Origin: Candidatus Heimdallarchaeota archaeon
Lineage (GTDB): Archaea > Asgardarchaeota > Heimdallarchaeia > JABLTI01
Direction: 5' to 3'
DNA: 25,165 nt
NCBI GenBank assembly: GCA_019894765.1
Contig: JAGXNT010000082.1
Location: 1 to 25,165, forward strand
A program made the position numbers and the translations under genes. The notes below the pieces were generated by a model that had not been told where the DNA came from, searched no databases, and saw only the letters and a list, made by a program, of their open reading frames with translations. Shown in pieces: positions 17,107-24,458 of the stretch (the first letter of the stretch is position 1; the number at the start of each line of letters is the position of its first letter).

Positions 17107-17322
17107 TAAAGCTACTAGTTGAACAGCATTTCCTAGATATGTAAATAAGACATTCCAATGCTGAAAAACAAGTAAAATATGACCCAGAGTAAAGATAACT
17201 AAAGAAATAAATCAATAAACTAAATCAGGTCTTCTTCTCCAAGTGAACCAAAAAACTATCGTAACGATAATTGCAAGAGAAGCAAGTAAAACATTTACTG
17301 TGAGAGCAGATGTATTAACCAT
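17107..17322 (-). pseudogene. N-terminal 7-TM part of the histidine kinase, interrupted by in-frame TGA
   Basis: From ATG 17322, in the same frame as the kinase, translation reads 36 residues with a first membrane helix (VLLASLAIIVTIVFWF), then TGA (17214-17212), then FISLVIFTLGHILLVF and the third helix leading straight into the kinase frame. With it the sensor has seven membrane helices. The context VY-stop-FISLV would suit Trp (TGG to TGA). A TATA-like TTAATTTAAA (17341-17350) stands 19-28 nt before this ATG, so transcription starts here. Nonsense mutation, sequencing error or readthrough are all possible. Confidence 0.65.
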
Positions 17323-17340
17323 TAAGATCACAATTGAACG

Positions 17341-17350
17341 TTTAAATTAA
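17341..17350 (-). promoter_or_regulatory. TATA-like box of the histidine kinase gene
   Basis: Minus-strand TTAATTTAAA lies 19-28 nt upstream of ATG 17322, the spacing expected for a leaderless archaeal message, and supports 17322 as the original start. Confidence 0.45.
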
Positions 17351-17471
17351 TCCTACATTTTAATTCTAAACAATTGATAAGCATTAAGAATTAGGAATTA
17401 TATTATATAGTTCTTATTCTTTGAGCAATAAATTCAAACCTTTAGTTTTATTACTTGATTGATGAAGAATC

Positions 17472-17480
17472 TTAAAAATA
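17472..17480 (+). promoter_or_regulatory. TATA-like box of the iron-sulfur flavoprotein gene
   Basis: TTAAAAATA is centred 25 nt before ATG 17501, again placing the transcript start at or next to the start codon. Confidence 0.45.
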
Positions 17481-17500
17481 GCTAGAAACATCGTGTAATC

Positions 17501-18061
17501 ATGTCGAAAATACTCATTTTTAATGGTAGTCCAAGAAGGAATGGGAATACTACTACTCTGATCAAAGAATGTGTGAGAGCAATAAAGGACTCAGGAAAAG
17601 AAGCTGAGGTTTTCTTTCTAAACGATATGACAATAAAACCCTGTCAATTCTGTGACTGGTGCATCGATAATAATGCATTATCATGTGTTGAAGAAGATGA
17701 TATGCATGAATTATATCCGAAATTATTGGAAAGCGATGTGATTGTCTTTGCTGCACCAATTTTCTGGTTTACTGTTTCAGCTCAAATGAAATTATTCATT
17801 GATCGATTATATGCTCTTCATGGGAAAGATGGGTATGCGTTAACTCAAAAGAAAATAGGAACAATACTTGTGTACGGAGATTCAGATGTGGAAAGCTCCG
17901 GAGTAAATAATGCCATTGGAACAATGAAAGACTTAATCAGTTATATGAAAAGTGAGGATATTGGAATCATTCATGGAACAGCATACAAAATTGGTGATGC
18001 TGAGAAAAACAAAGAATTAATGGCTCAAGTGTATGATTTAGGATTAAAAGTCAGCAAATAA
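17501..18061 (+). CDS. Iron-sulfur flavoprotein (NADPH-dependent FMN reductase-like, flavodoxin fold)
   Basis: 186-residue flavodoxin-like electron-transfer protein. The FMN phosphate loop is NGSPRRNGNTT (8-18). Cys48, 51, 54 and 62 form the compact C-x2-C-x2-C-x7-C motif of archaeal/anaerobe iron-sulfur flavoproteins, which bind a 4Fe-4S cluster beside FMN. APIFWFTVSAQMKLFIDR (about 85-102) is the conserved isoalloxazine-side helix. Such proteins handle low-potential electrons or detoxify oxygen in anaerobes. It ends one base from the convergent transporter gene. Confidence 0.9.
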   Translation: MSKILIFNGSPRRNGNTTTLIKECVRAIKDSGKEAEVFFLNDMTIKPCQFCDWCIDNNALSCVEEDDMHELYPKLLESDVIVFAAPIFWFTVSAQMKLFIDRLYALHGKDGYALTQKKIGTILVYGDSDVESSGVNNAIGTMKDLISYMKSEDIGIIHGTAYKIGDAEKNKELMAQVYDLGLKVSK

Positions 18062-18062
18062 A

Positions 18063-19004
18063 TTAAGCTATTTCCTCTGATTCAGTTTCTATTCCTTCAG
18101 CTTCTTTTCCCATTGTTTCTAGTTGCCCTTGTTTTCTTCCTAGTAAGAATCCTGCTACAAGGATAATTACTATCCCGGTAAGAAGTAAGTATATCGAATA
18201 ATTTTGGGGAGAGATCTTTAAGTAAATGCCATAAAATAAAATTACCGGAGCAATCTGTTGTGGTATTTGACCGATTGGATAGACTTTACTTGCATCACCA
18301 TGTTTGAATGCATCTTGAAAATGACCAATACCTACTATATTGACTACAGAGATAATTAGGATAGAACAAATAAACAAAATAATATTGAGGACATTGAAAG
18401 TTCCATTAATAAATTCTCTAAAAATGTATATGAATGGTTGCATCCAAGCATTTGCTAATGCAAAAGGGAAACCTGACCCTAATGCTAGAAAAACTGTTTT
18501 TCCTTTTTCCAGTCTTTTCCCTAATTGTCTACTTGTTATCCATAGGATGAAAAACACAACTGAATAAATTGTTAATCGGATCACAAAATTAGTATCTGAC
18601 AAATTAATCATATCGTCATCGGTAATTTCCAAGGCACTTAGACCGATTAAGACAATCCCAATGATCATTGAGAAAATGCCAATATACTCTGCTAGTTTCA
18701 GTTTTTCACCAAGAAGCTTAACTGCACCTATCGTTAGCACTATCATTCCTGCTGCCATCAATCCGGGAATTAATGCTCCACCTATATACAATTGGGCCAA
18801 CGAGATTAAAGCACCACTCGCACCCATTATTAGAATTAATCCTATCACCCAGTAAGGGCTTTTGAATAATTTCTTATAGAATCCTTTTTCTCTTTCTTCT
18901 TTTGGTATTTTATTAATAGCAAATTTTTGTAGAAGAGCACCAGAGTTATTTGCAATTCCTCCAGCGAGTGCAAGGATTATTCCTAGGACGAGATTATTAG
19001 CCAA
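18063..19004 (-). CDS. DMT-superfamily transporter (EamA/NIPA-like)
   Basis: A 313-residue membrane protein with nine to ten hydrophobic helices in two similar halves. The opening GIILALAGGIANNSGALLQK and the SPYWVIGLILIMGASGA segment followed by AAGMIVLTIGAVKLLGEKL (about 84-102) resemble the N-terminal half of NIPA magnesium transporters and of EamA permeases. The substrate cannot be read from sequence. The tail (about 290-313) is Glu-rich and probably cytosolic. The start is TTG 19004, preceded by purine-rich AGAGAGAAG; no in-frame ATG is nearby. The tRNA-Tyr gene lies just upstream on the same strand. Confidence 0.78.
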   Translation of the reverse strand: MANNLVLGIILALAGGIANNSGALLQKFAINKIPKEEREKGFYKKLFKSPYWVIGLILIMGASGALISLAQLYIGGALIPGLMAAGMIVLTIGAVKLLGEKLKLAEYIGIFSMIIGIVLIGLSALEITDDDMINLSDTNFVIRLTIYSVVFFILWITSRQLGKRLEKGKTVFLALGSGFPFALANAWMQPFIYIFREFINGTFNVLNIILFICSILIISVVNIVGIGHFQDAFKHGDASKVYPIGQIPQQIAPVILFYGIYLKISPQNYSIYLLLTGIVIILVAGFLLGRKQGQLETMGKEAEGIETESEEIA

Positions 19005-19070
19005 TTTTTTCTTCTCTCTGGAATGCTTACTCTCTGAGTTCTTCTAAAAATAAAAGAATTATGGTTTTTA

Positions 19071-19087
19071 AGAAAGAAAGAAAGAAT
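19071..19087 (-). terminator. Pyrimidine-tract terminator of tRNA-Tyr
   Basis: Directly after the encoded CCA the minus strand reads ATTCTTTCTTTCTTTCT, a T-rich run of TTTC units that fits archaeal termination after tRNA genes. Confidence 0.5.
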
Positions 19088-19228
19088 TGGTCCGGCCTCG
19101 GAGATTCGAACTCCGGATCTCTTGGTTACTGCCTTGCAGTTCGTACACTGGCTGACTCCAAATCACCACTTCATTGGAGCGACATAAGTCTACAGCCAAG
19201 CGCACTGGCCAGGCTGTGCTAAGGCCGG
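19088..19228 (-). tRNA. tRNA-Tyr (GTA) with intron and encoded CCA
   Basis: Mature arms fold fully. Acceptor CCGGCCT (19228-19222) pairs with AGGCCGG, with discriminator A (19091) and encoded CCA (19090-19088). The D stem is GCAC/GTGC with loop AGCCTGGCCA, the anticodon stem CTTGG/CCAAG, the variable loop AGATC, and the T arm CGGAG-TTCGAAT-CTCCG. The anticodon GTA is at 19193-19191. The C1-G72 pair is the archaeal/eukaryotic tyrosine identity element, unlike bacterial G1-C72. A 63-nt intron sits at the canonical position 37/38. A TATA-like box (19275-19281) lies about 50 nt upstream. Confidence 0.95.
19127..19189 (-). other. tRNA-Tyr intron with canonical bulge-helix-bulge
   Basis: The 63-nt intron lies between G37 (19190) and A38 (19126). 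The splice motif is complete: exon CTGT (positions 32-35) pairs with intron GCAG to form the 4-bp central helix. The bulges are AG^A at the 5' site and TA^A at the 3' site, each cut after the second base. The outer helix is the anticodon stem. Inside the intron CTCCAA pairs with TTGGAG around an 11-12 nt loop. Confidence 0.9.
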
Positions 19229-19234
19229 TTTCCT

Positions 19235-19252
19235 TACTCAGTTCTTTGAGTA
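19235..19252. other. Hairpin in the tRNA-Tyr 5' leader
   Basis: TACTCA (19235-19240) and TGAGTA (19247-19252) form a perfect 6-bp stem with a 6-nt loop, 7 nt upstream of the mature tRNA 5' end. If transcription starts about 25 nt after the TATA box at 19275-19281, it would begin near this hairpin and might include it in the leader cut off by RNase P. Confidence 0.35.
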
Positions 19253-19274
19253 GTCTTTTTTGTGAAATTCTCCA

Positions 19275-19281
19275 TTTTAAA
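19275..19281 (-). promoter_or_regulatory. TATA-like box upstream of tRNA-Tyr
   Basis: Minus-strand TTTAAAA within TCTTTAAAATGG lies about 50 nt before the mature tRNA end, allowing a leader of roughly 20-25 nt. Confidence 0.4.
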
Positions 19282-19342
19282 GATTTCTGTCTACTACAAA
19301 AATCGAAATTGACAAGAGAATAATTTTCGGAATTAAAATAAA

Positions 19343-19774
19343 TCAACCAAAAACGCCTTTTGCTCTATCCGCTGGTTTCAAGCACAAGTCTTTCAATTCT
19401 TTATCGATCATTTTCTTGATCTGTTTTAACTCGCTGGTCATTACTGGTGAGTCAAGGATGACTCGGTCAAGATCCAGTTTCTTTTCAAGATTGGCTAATC
19501 GTCTCTTTACCTCTGCAAAATCCGTTCCTTTTTCCGCAACTGTATATAGCAATAATTGTTCATTATTTCCGGGATCCAGATCTTTGATGATTATCGAGTA
19601 TCTTTTAAGCTTCATTTCTTCTGCTTCATCATCGAAAGCTGTTGCTGCAAAAGTTTGTATGGCTGTGAATAATCCTGTTCTGATGAATGGGTCAACCTCT
19701 TTTTCATCTGGATAATAAACGCTTCTTATTATTGGCATGCCATTCACTATTAGTCCTGCTTCAATTACAGCCAT
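19343..19774 (-). CDS. Small longin-like domain protein
   Basis: A 143-residue soluble protein that opens with two beta strands around a turn (VIEAGLIVNGMPIIRSVYY), then a charged gap and an amphipathic helix DPFIRTGLFTAIQTFAATAF. Two more strands (KRYSIIIKDL, EQLLLYTVAEK) and two C-terminal charged helices follow. The beta-beta-helix-beta-beta-helix order with the phrase nG-pI and D-xx-xxG-xxxAI-xFA is what I associate with the longin/roadblock-like small proteins common in Asgard archaea, which in eukaryotes act with small GTPases in trafficking. That assignment is by pattern only. No GTPase lies in the window. ATG 19774 follows a TATA-like TTTATAAAG (about 19831-19838) with a leader of about 35 nt. 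The stop is TGA. Confidence 0.55.
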   Translation of the reverse strand: MAVIEAGLIVNGMPIIRSVYYPDEKEVDPFIRTGLFTAIQTFAATAFDDEAEEMKLKRYSIIIKDLDPGNNEQLLLYTVAEKGTDFAEVKRRLANLEKKLDLDRVILDSPVMTSELKQIKKMIDKELKDLCLKPADRAKGVFG

Positions 19775-19956
19775 TTTTGGTCTGAACCCTTCGGTTTGTG
19801 AAATTGTTTGTCCTATAGCACTTTTCTCTTTATAAAAAATATACTTTACATTTTATAAATACCCTCTGGACAATTTTATCAATAAACTAGAATAAGTGAA
19901 CAATAAATTATTAAACGCAAATATGTTTTTGAAACAAAACTACTGGTGGTCTTGTA

Positions 19957-20253
19957 GTGAATGCTCGTAAAATCTTCTTAGCTGCTTGGGGTCCCATTAA
20001 AACCTTACTCATTATTTGGGGTTTTCTTCTCTTAATAATTACTTTCATTTACTTCATCTTTTTCGAAGAGAACGGATTATTCAATTTCTTGCAAGATCGT
20101 CCCTTAACATTTAATGTTGTCTCGGCTTTTGTTGCTGGGTTTTTGTTTCTCTTTTGGTTAATTGTTTGGAATACTTTGATCAAGGCATTCTTCAAAGAAG
20201 ATTTGCAATTCATGGAAAAGAATGGTCTCAAGTTGGCAGAAGCAAATGGTTGA
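19957..20253 (+). CDS. Two-helix membrane protein upstream of a DUF354 gene
   Basis: 98 residues with two clear membrane helices (about 14-35 and 53-76) and short charged ends; not recognised. GTG 19957 is the start, with GGTGGT about 10 nt before it. Its TGA stop overlaps the next gene in ATGGTTGA (20246-20253), so translation of the two is probably coupled and it may be a membrane partner of the downstream GT-B protein (inference). Confidence 0.65.
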   Translation: MNARKIFLAAWGPIKTLLIIWGFLLLIITFIYFIFFEENGLFNFLQDRPLTFNVVSAFVAGFLFLFWLIVWNTLIKAFFKEDLQFMEKNGLKLAEANG

Positions 20254-21328
20254 AAGTAAAGTTATTTGGTTTGAAGTGTTAACTCCAAAACAAGCGATGC
20301 TTTTTCTTGCTTTTGGTGAAAAACTCAAAGAATTTGGAATAGAGGCTCATTATACTACTAGGAAACATGATTACATCGCTGATATCTTCAAGCACCGGAA
20401 TGTTTCTCCTGCTACTTTCGGTGTGTATGGCGGAAAAAGCTTAGCAGGTAAATTAATTGCTAGTGCTAAACGTGTCGTGGAATTAGCAGAGCATATTGCT
20501 GATCTCGAAAAGAAGCCTTTAGCAACCATTTCCTTTTCTTCTCCCGATGCGGCTCGAGTTGCATTTGGACTGGGCATTCCTTTAATACTTTTGAATGATA
20601 CAGCACATTCCAAACCAGTAGCGCGCTTAACCTTTTCACTGGCAAGGTATCTCATAACTCCCTCTTGTATTAACAAAGAAGATTTCATTCGTTTAGGTGC
20701 TCAACCAGAGATCATTCATCAATATGCAGGTGTTGATGAAGGTGAATACATTACTGCTGAAAGCTATAAGCAATACCTGAAGAAACGAGAAGAAAGCAAA
20801 GAAGAAAAATACCTCGTTTTCAGACCGGAGGAAAGTTTCGCATCTTACATGAAGGATAAGGATTCGACACCCTACCTTGAGATCCTTGAGGAAGCAGTGA
20901 AGCACTATTCTGGAAAAGTTCTAGTATTTCCAAGATACGGAGCACAAAAAGAGATTATTCAAGAGAAATTTGGAGACAAAATAATCATTCCAGAGAACGG
21001 TTACCACTTCCTTGAATTATACGCTAACGCTGAGGTTTTGATAACCGGAGGTGGAACTATGGCTCGAGAGTCTGCTCTCCTTGGCATTCCGTCAATTACT
21101 TACTTCTGGCGCCACTTGGAACCACAAAAATTCATAGAAGAGCGAGGTTTTCCAAGTTATTCTACTCAAACAATTCCTGAAACAAAGAAAATCATCAAGA
21201 AGATTTGTTCAAATCCCAAGGAGTATTTTGTTGATCCAACAAAAATGCTTCCTAAACTAGAGAAACCTAGTAGCAAAATTCTTTCATTGTTGAAAAATGA
21301 TGACGAGTTTAGAAATTATTTCATTTGA
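20246..21328 (+). CDS. DUF354 family GT-B-fold protein (glycosyltransferase-like)
   Basis: A 360-residue protein of the DUF354 family, archaeal/bacterial proteins with the fold of MurG and UDP-GlcNAc 2-epimerase. The opening strand KVIWFEVLTPKQAMLFLAFG corresponds to the family's iWiDi-x-PxHvxfF. The middle has ISFSSPDAARVAFGLGIP and NDTAHSKPVARLT. The C-terminal half has the sugar-nucleotide-fold loop ITGGGTMARESALLGIPSI (about 272-290) and an HLEP turn. Activity has not been settled for the family; sugar transfer or epimerisation is likely. The frame opens at 20222, but ATG 20246 gives the family N-terminus and an 8-bp coupling overlap with the gene before. Confidence 0.82.
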   Translation: MVESKVIWFEVLTPKQAMLFLAFGEKLKEFGIEAHYTTRKHDYIADIFKHRNVSPATFGVYGGKSLAGKLIASAKRVVELAEHIADLEKKPLATISFSSPDAARVAFGLGIPLILLNDTAHSKPVARLTFSLARYLITPSCINKEDFIRLGAQPEIIHQYAGVDEGEYITAESYKQYLKKREESKEEKYLVFRPEESFASYMKDKDSTPYLEILEEAVKHYSGKVLVFPRYGAQKEIIQEKFGDKIIIPENGYHFLELYANAEVLITGGGTMARESALLGIPSITYFWRHLEPQKFIEERGFPSYSTQTIPETKKIIKKICSNPKEYFVDPTKMLPKLEKPSSKILSLLKNDDEFRNYFI

Positions 21329-21334
21329 ATAATT
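21314..21334. terminator. Shared AT-rich hairpin between convergent genes
   Basis: AATTATT (21314-21320) and AATAATT (21328-21334) form a perfect 7-bp stem with a 7-nt loop; the TGA stop of the plus gene starts in the loop. TCTATTCCTTTTCT follows on the plus strand. The minus gene ends at 21335, so the hairpin lies just behind both stops. Confidence 0.5.
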
Positions 21335-22057
21335 CTATTCCTTTTCTGAATTCTTGTTGTTCTTTGGTTTAGGCATTCTAATCTTTTTGTAAGGTACTGG
21401 TCGTTCATCCCTTTTTCTATATGCTTTATACCATCGTTTCGCTTTTGAGGTAATTAGAGGGTGCCTCTCTCCAACAGGTATAGTTTCTTTCTTGAGAATC
21501 ATAGAAATGACATCCTGCCAGGTTTCAGGATCTACCAAAAAATCAGTCCAAGCATTTCCTATTTCTTCAGTGGAATGTCCATCACTACCAGCAATCATTG
21601 GTAGCTCCAATTTTCTTGCTGCTTCAAACGCCATTTTATTGAATCGTTTGAAAGTGATGCACCCATTGATAACCTCCACTGCATCAACTTTTATGTTAAA
21701 GATTTCATCTTTTATTCCATAGCGTATGTAATCATATGGATGAGCTGCTACTGCAATTCCTCCATTTCGATGGATTACGTCAACTGTTTCTTTTGGAGTT
21801 AAGCCCATTTCAAATTCTCCATCTGTCACACCATAAGCAATAATATGTCCTTTTGTTGTTGAAATCTCAATCCCTGGAACAATTATTATTTCGGTTTCAA
21901 TTTCTAATGCTTTATGCAACCCACCAAAAGTATCGTGATCAGTTATTCCAAGACCATCTAAACCAATTTTTTCGGCGAAACGTATGAGTTCCTCTGCAGA
22001 ATCTGTTCCATCTGAGTAGTTCGTGTGGACGTGCATATCTATTCTTACCATGGACAT
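21335..22057 (-). CDS. PHP-domain phosphoesterase
   Basis: PHP superfamily metal-dependent phosphoesterase, about 240 residues, cytosolic. All metal-binding motifs are in order: HVHTNYSDG near residue 10, GITDHDT (about 39-45), the Glu of PGIEIST (about 62-68), AAHPYDY (about 103-109), and SDGHSTEEIG (about 161-170). Members hydrolyse phosphate esters such as nucleotide 3',5'-bisphosphates or histidinol phosphate; the substrate cannot be told here. Beyond about 205 the tail is basic (KRWYKAYRKRDERP) and lacks a known domain. ATG 22057 or 22051 may start it; TTG 22060 is less likely. A TATA-like TGTAAAATC near 22079-22087 supports 22057. Confidence 0.88.
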   Translation of the reverse strand: MSMVRIDMHVHTNYSDGTDSAEELIRFAEKIGLDGLGITDHDTFGGLHKALEIETEIIIVPGIEISTTKGHIIAYGVTDGEFEMGLTPKETVDVIHRNGGIAVAAHPYDYIRYGIKDEIFNIKVDAVEVINGCITFKRFNKMAFEAARKLELPMIAGSDGHSTEEIGNAWTDFLVDPETWQDVISMILKKETIPVGERHPLITSKAKRWYKAYRKRDERPVPYKKIRMPKPKNNKNSEKE

Positions 22058-22111
22058 CAACTGGTGTATTTCATTTTGATTTTACAGTATTTGTTTCTAT
22101 TTAATTACTTA

Positions 22112-23389
22112 CTAAATTATCGAACCTACTAAGCGAGTTTTAAGAGCATCTGTTATGCGAATATCATACCATTTCCCAAGTTCTATTGTTGGGTTATCTA
22201 TAGCTATTAATTTGTAAGATTTATTTCTAAGCAGAGTCGCGGTTGTTCTTTCATCTCTTCTTAAGGCTAATGCTGTTCCTTCCCAACCAATCCAATTTCT
22301 ATTCCGAGCCAAGGTCATTTCATGGACTTTTTCTGTGAGTGCTATCGACCTCTGTTTTATGATTTCTGTAGGAAGTTTTTCTTGGGATTTGCTTGATATT
22401 GTTCCTTTTCTATCACCATATTTTGAGATATTCACAACATCGAATTGGATTTCATCTAACACTTCCAATGTCTTCTTGAAATCCTCTTCAGTTTCCCCGG
22501 GGAAACCAACAATCACATCAGTAGATAATGTAAGATTAATATCTTTGCGTAACTGCTCAACTAATAATTTGAATTCCTTTATTGTGTATCGTCTATTCAT
22601 TTTCTTTAAGACAACATCACTGCCTGCTTGCATAGGAATGTGAAGAAATGAATATATCTTGGGGTGTTGGAGAAAATCCTTCAAAGGTTCCATTATTCTG
22701 CTGGCATAATCAATATTCATCATGCCGATTCGAATCATGAAATCTTCAGGTAAATCAACAATACTCTCGAGTAAAAGTGGCAAGCTTGTATCAAGATCTA
22801 CACCGTATGATGCAGTGTCTTGTGCTGTTAACCAAAGTTCTTTGCACCCTTCCGCTAAGGCAATTTGTGCTTCTTGTATAATCTGGTTTGTTGATTTGGA
22901 TACTAATGGTCCTTTAGCGATTCGTACAATGCAGTAAGCACAGAGACCAGTGCAACCTTTGGATATTTCCAAGATGCCTGTTAATGGACGATCTCTATCT
23001 CTTTGAATTTCTTCACAAAATTCTTTTTTGCGTGTAATTAATTCAAAGGTTTTTCCTTTTAGTGTGTTTTTTGCTGCTTGACATATTTCTCCGAAATGGT
23101 CAACACCAAGAAGAGCTGCTTGAGGGATTTTTTGGTGACACCAGTCAACCATTACTTGCGGTAAACAGCCAGTAACAATCAAAGGAGATTTTTGATATAG
23201 TTTTACTAGAAGGTCTTTGATCTTGCTTTCTGTTGGTGCTTTAACAACACAGGTATTTATGAGAACAAAATCTGCTTTGCTTGTTTCTGAAATTTTTTCG
23301 TATCCACATTCATTTAGTAAATAACTCATGAGTTCTGTTGCTGAGGTATTTGCAGTGCAACCAAATGTTTCAACGAAAAACTTTTCCAA
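22112..23389 (-). CDS. tRNA t6A37 methylthiotransferase, archaeal CDKAL1/e-MtaB type
   Basis: Radical SAM enzyme that adds a methylthio group to t6A at position 37 of tRNAs reading ANN codons. The N-terminal MTTase domain has cysteines 11, 47 and 75 for the auxiliary 4Fe-4S cluster. The radical SAM motif C-x3-C-x2-C is Cys146, 150 and 153 in KGCTGLCAYC. LHIPMQAGSDVVLKKMNRRY (about 243-262) and DVIVGFPGETEEDF are family hallmarks, and about 365-425 is a TRAM RNA-binding domain. At 425 residues it is of normal length. TTG 23389 is the start, because the nearby ATG is out of frame and the family begins right at this point. It is a single gene, divergent from the two-TM protein at 23552. Confidence 0.93.
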   Translation of the reverse strand: MEKFFVETFGCTANTSATELMSYLLNECGYEKISETSKADFVLINTCVVKAPTESKIKDLLVKLYQKSPLIVTGCLPQVMVDWCHQKIPQAALLGVDHFGEICQAAKNTLKGKTFELITRKKEFCEEIQRDRDRPLTGILEISKGCTGLCAYCIVRIAKGPLVSKSTNQIIQEAQIALAEGCKELWLTAQDTASYGVDLDTSLPLLLESIVDLPEDFMIRIGMMNIDYASRIMEPLKDFLQHPKIYSFLHIPMQAGSDVVLKKMNRRYTIKEFKLLVEQLRKDINLTLSTDVIVGFPGETEEDFKKTLEVLDEIQFDVVNISKYGDRKGTISSKSQEKLPTEIIKQRSIALTEKVHEMTLARNRNWIGWEGTALALRRDERTTATLLRNKSYKLIAIDNPTIELGKWYDIRITDALKTRLVGSII

Positions 23390-23551
23390 TTGTAATCATC
23401 CTAAACTAGGCAAAAACACTGTTCTTATTTAAGGATTTCATTTCTTTTTATTAACGGGTTGAAAAACCGATTTCTTTGGAAATAAGATGTTCTTTTTCTT
23501 TCTTTCCGATTAATTAAAATAGTAAGATACTTTTTCCATAATTGGTTTCAA

Positions 23552-23848
23552 ATGAAAGCTGACAAAATCTTTACTATCGCTAGTATTGCGACTTTTTTCG
23601 CTTTATTACCAGCTTTGATTATTATGGAAATAAGAGTTTTACGTGATATGCCTGAAATTTCTTACTTGTTTATTATTGCTGATATTTTGTTAGTTGGTTT
23701 CATGGCTCTGGAAATTTTCTTACTTGTTAGGAAATATAAGAAAGGTAAAGAGGAACCTACTGAAGAACAAGAACCAGATATAGTTGAAATTGAAGAAGAA
23801 TGGGATGAAGAGAAAATAGATAAACCAAAAACCAAGGAAGATGGTTGA
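23552..23848 (+). CDS. Two-helix membrane protein with acidic tail
   Basis: 98 residues: two membrane helices (about 7-26 and 38-61), then a strongly acidic tail (EEPTEEQEPDIVEIEEEWDE) that is probably cytosolic. Not recognised. Its TGA stop is followed at once by the ATG of the sugar acetyltransferase in the same frame, so the two are surely co-transcribed and translationally coupled. The layout, a 98-residue two-TM protein in front of a sugar enzyme, repeats that at 19957-21328, although the sequences do not look alike. Confidence 0.65.
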   Translation: MKADKIFTIASIATFFALLPALIIMEIRVLRDMPEISYLFIIADILLVGFMALEIFLLVRKYKKGKEEPTEEQEPDIVEIEEEWDEEKIDKPKTKEDG

Positions 23849-24436
23849 ATGACAGAAGAAAGAAAGAATGTTAGAATTCACCCTTCAGCAATCGTAGAAG
23901 ATGGCGCAAAAATAGGTGAAGGAACAAGTATTTGGCATCACGCACATGTGAGAAACAATTCAGAACTAGGCAGAGGTTGTGTATTAGGGAAAGGGGTCTA
24001 TATTGATACTGGTGTAAAAATAGGTCATAACGCCAGAATTCAGAATAGAGTTTCTGTTTATCAAGGAGTCATTATCGGGAACAATGTTTTTCTTGGTCCT
24101 CACATGGTTTTTACAAATGATTCGTATCCCCGAGCATTTAACCAGGAATGGAAAATTGTAAAGACATTAGTAAAGGATGGCGCATCAATAGGAGCTAATG
24201 CTGTTATTATTTGTGGTTTGACTTTAGGGGAATTTTGCATGATAGGCTCAGGTAGCGTAGTTACTAAAGAAATCCCACCACATGCATTAGTTTATGGAAA
24301 TCCTGCTAGAGTTCATGGTTATGTTTGCAAGTGTGGATTAAAGAAATTCCCATTACCAAAGAAAGGTGAAGTAGTGGATATAACCAAATTCGTTTGTGAA
24401 AACTGTGATCGAATAATGAAAGGATGGGTTGAATAA
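23849..24436 (+). CDS. Left-handed beta-helix sugar N-acetyltransferase (WbpD/WlbB-like)
   Basis: Hexapeptide-repeat acetyltransferase of 195 residues. Imperfect [LIV]-G-x4 repeats run from about 11 to 138, with the loop FTNDSYPRAF (88-97), typical of WbpD/WlbB, which N-acetylate UDP-2-acetamido-3-amino-2,3-dideoxy-glucuronate. YGNPARVHGYVCKCG (149-163) closes the helix. Cys160, 162, 183 and 186 (C-x-C and C-x2-C) then form a small zinc-ribbon tail seen in a subset of this family. Diacetylated uronic acids occur in archaeal N-glycans, and a possible oligosaccharyltransferase subunit lies next door. The exact substrate is inferred. Confidence 0.85.
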   Translation: MTEERKNVRIHPSAIVEDGAKIGEGTSIWHHAHVRNNSELGRGCVLGKGVYIDTGVKIGHNARIQNRVSVYQGVIIGNNVFLGPHMVFTNDSYPRAFNQEWKIVKTLVKDGASIGANAVIICGLTLGEFCMIGSGSVVTKEIPPHALVYGNPARVHGYVCKCGLKKFPLPKKGEVVDITKFVCENCDRIMKGWVE

Positions 24437-24458
24437 ACCTAACATCCTCTTATCTTTT
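24421..24458 (+). terminator. Hairpin terminator of the sugar acetyltransferase gene
   Basis: AGGATG (24421-24426) pairs with CATCCT (24443-24448), with an inner GGTT/AACC pair (24427-24430, 24436-24439), followed by CTTATCTTTT. The TAA stop codon lies in the loop. Confidence 0.55.

Noticed and set aside
19071..19087. GAAA microsatellite as a mobile or CRISPR-like repeat
   Set aside because: Only about four short units, placed exactly where a tRNA terminator is expected. No CRISPR arrays, transposases or integrases were seen anywhere in the window.
19068..19346. 92-residue minus-strand open frame
   Set aside because: It runs straight through the tRNA-Tyr gene and its intron, so it is a chance frame.
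4575..23848. Genome-wide reassignment of TGA to a sense codon
   Set aside because: TGA is the natural, well-placed stop of several genes here (ends at 4577, 19343, 20253, 21328 and 23848).
23552..24436. One fused protein made of the two-TM protein and the acetyltransferase, broken by TGA
   Set aside because: The two share a frame, but the acetyltransferase begins with a normal family N-terminus right after the stop and the upstream protein has a complete acidic tail.
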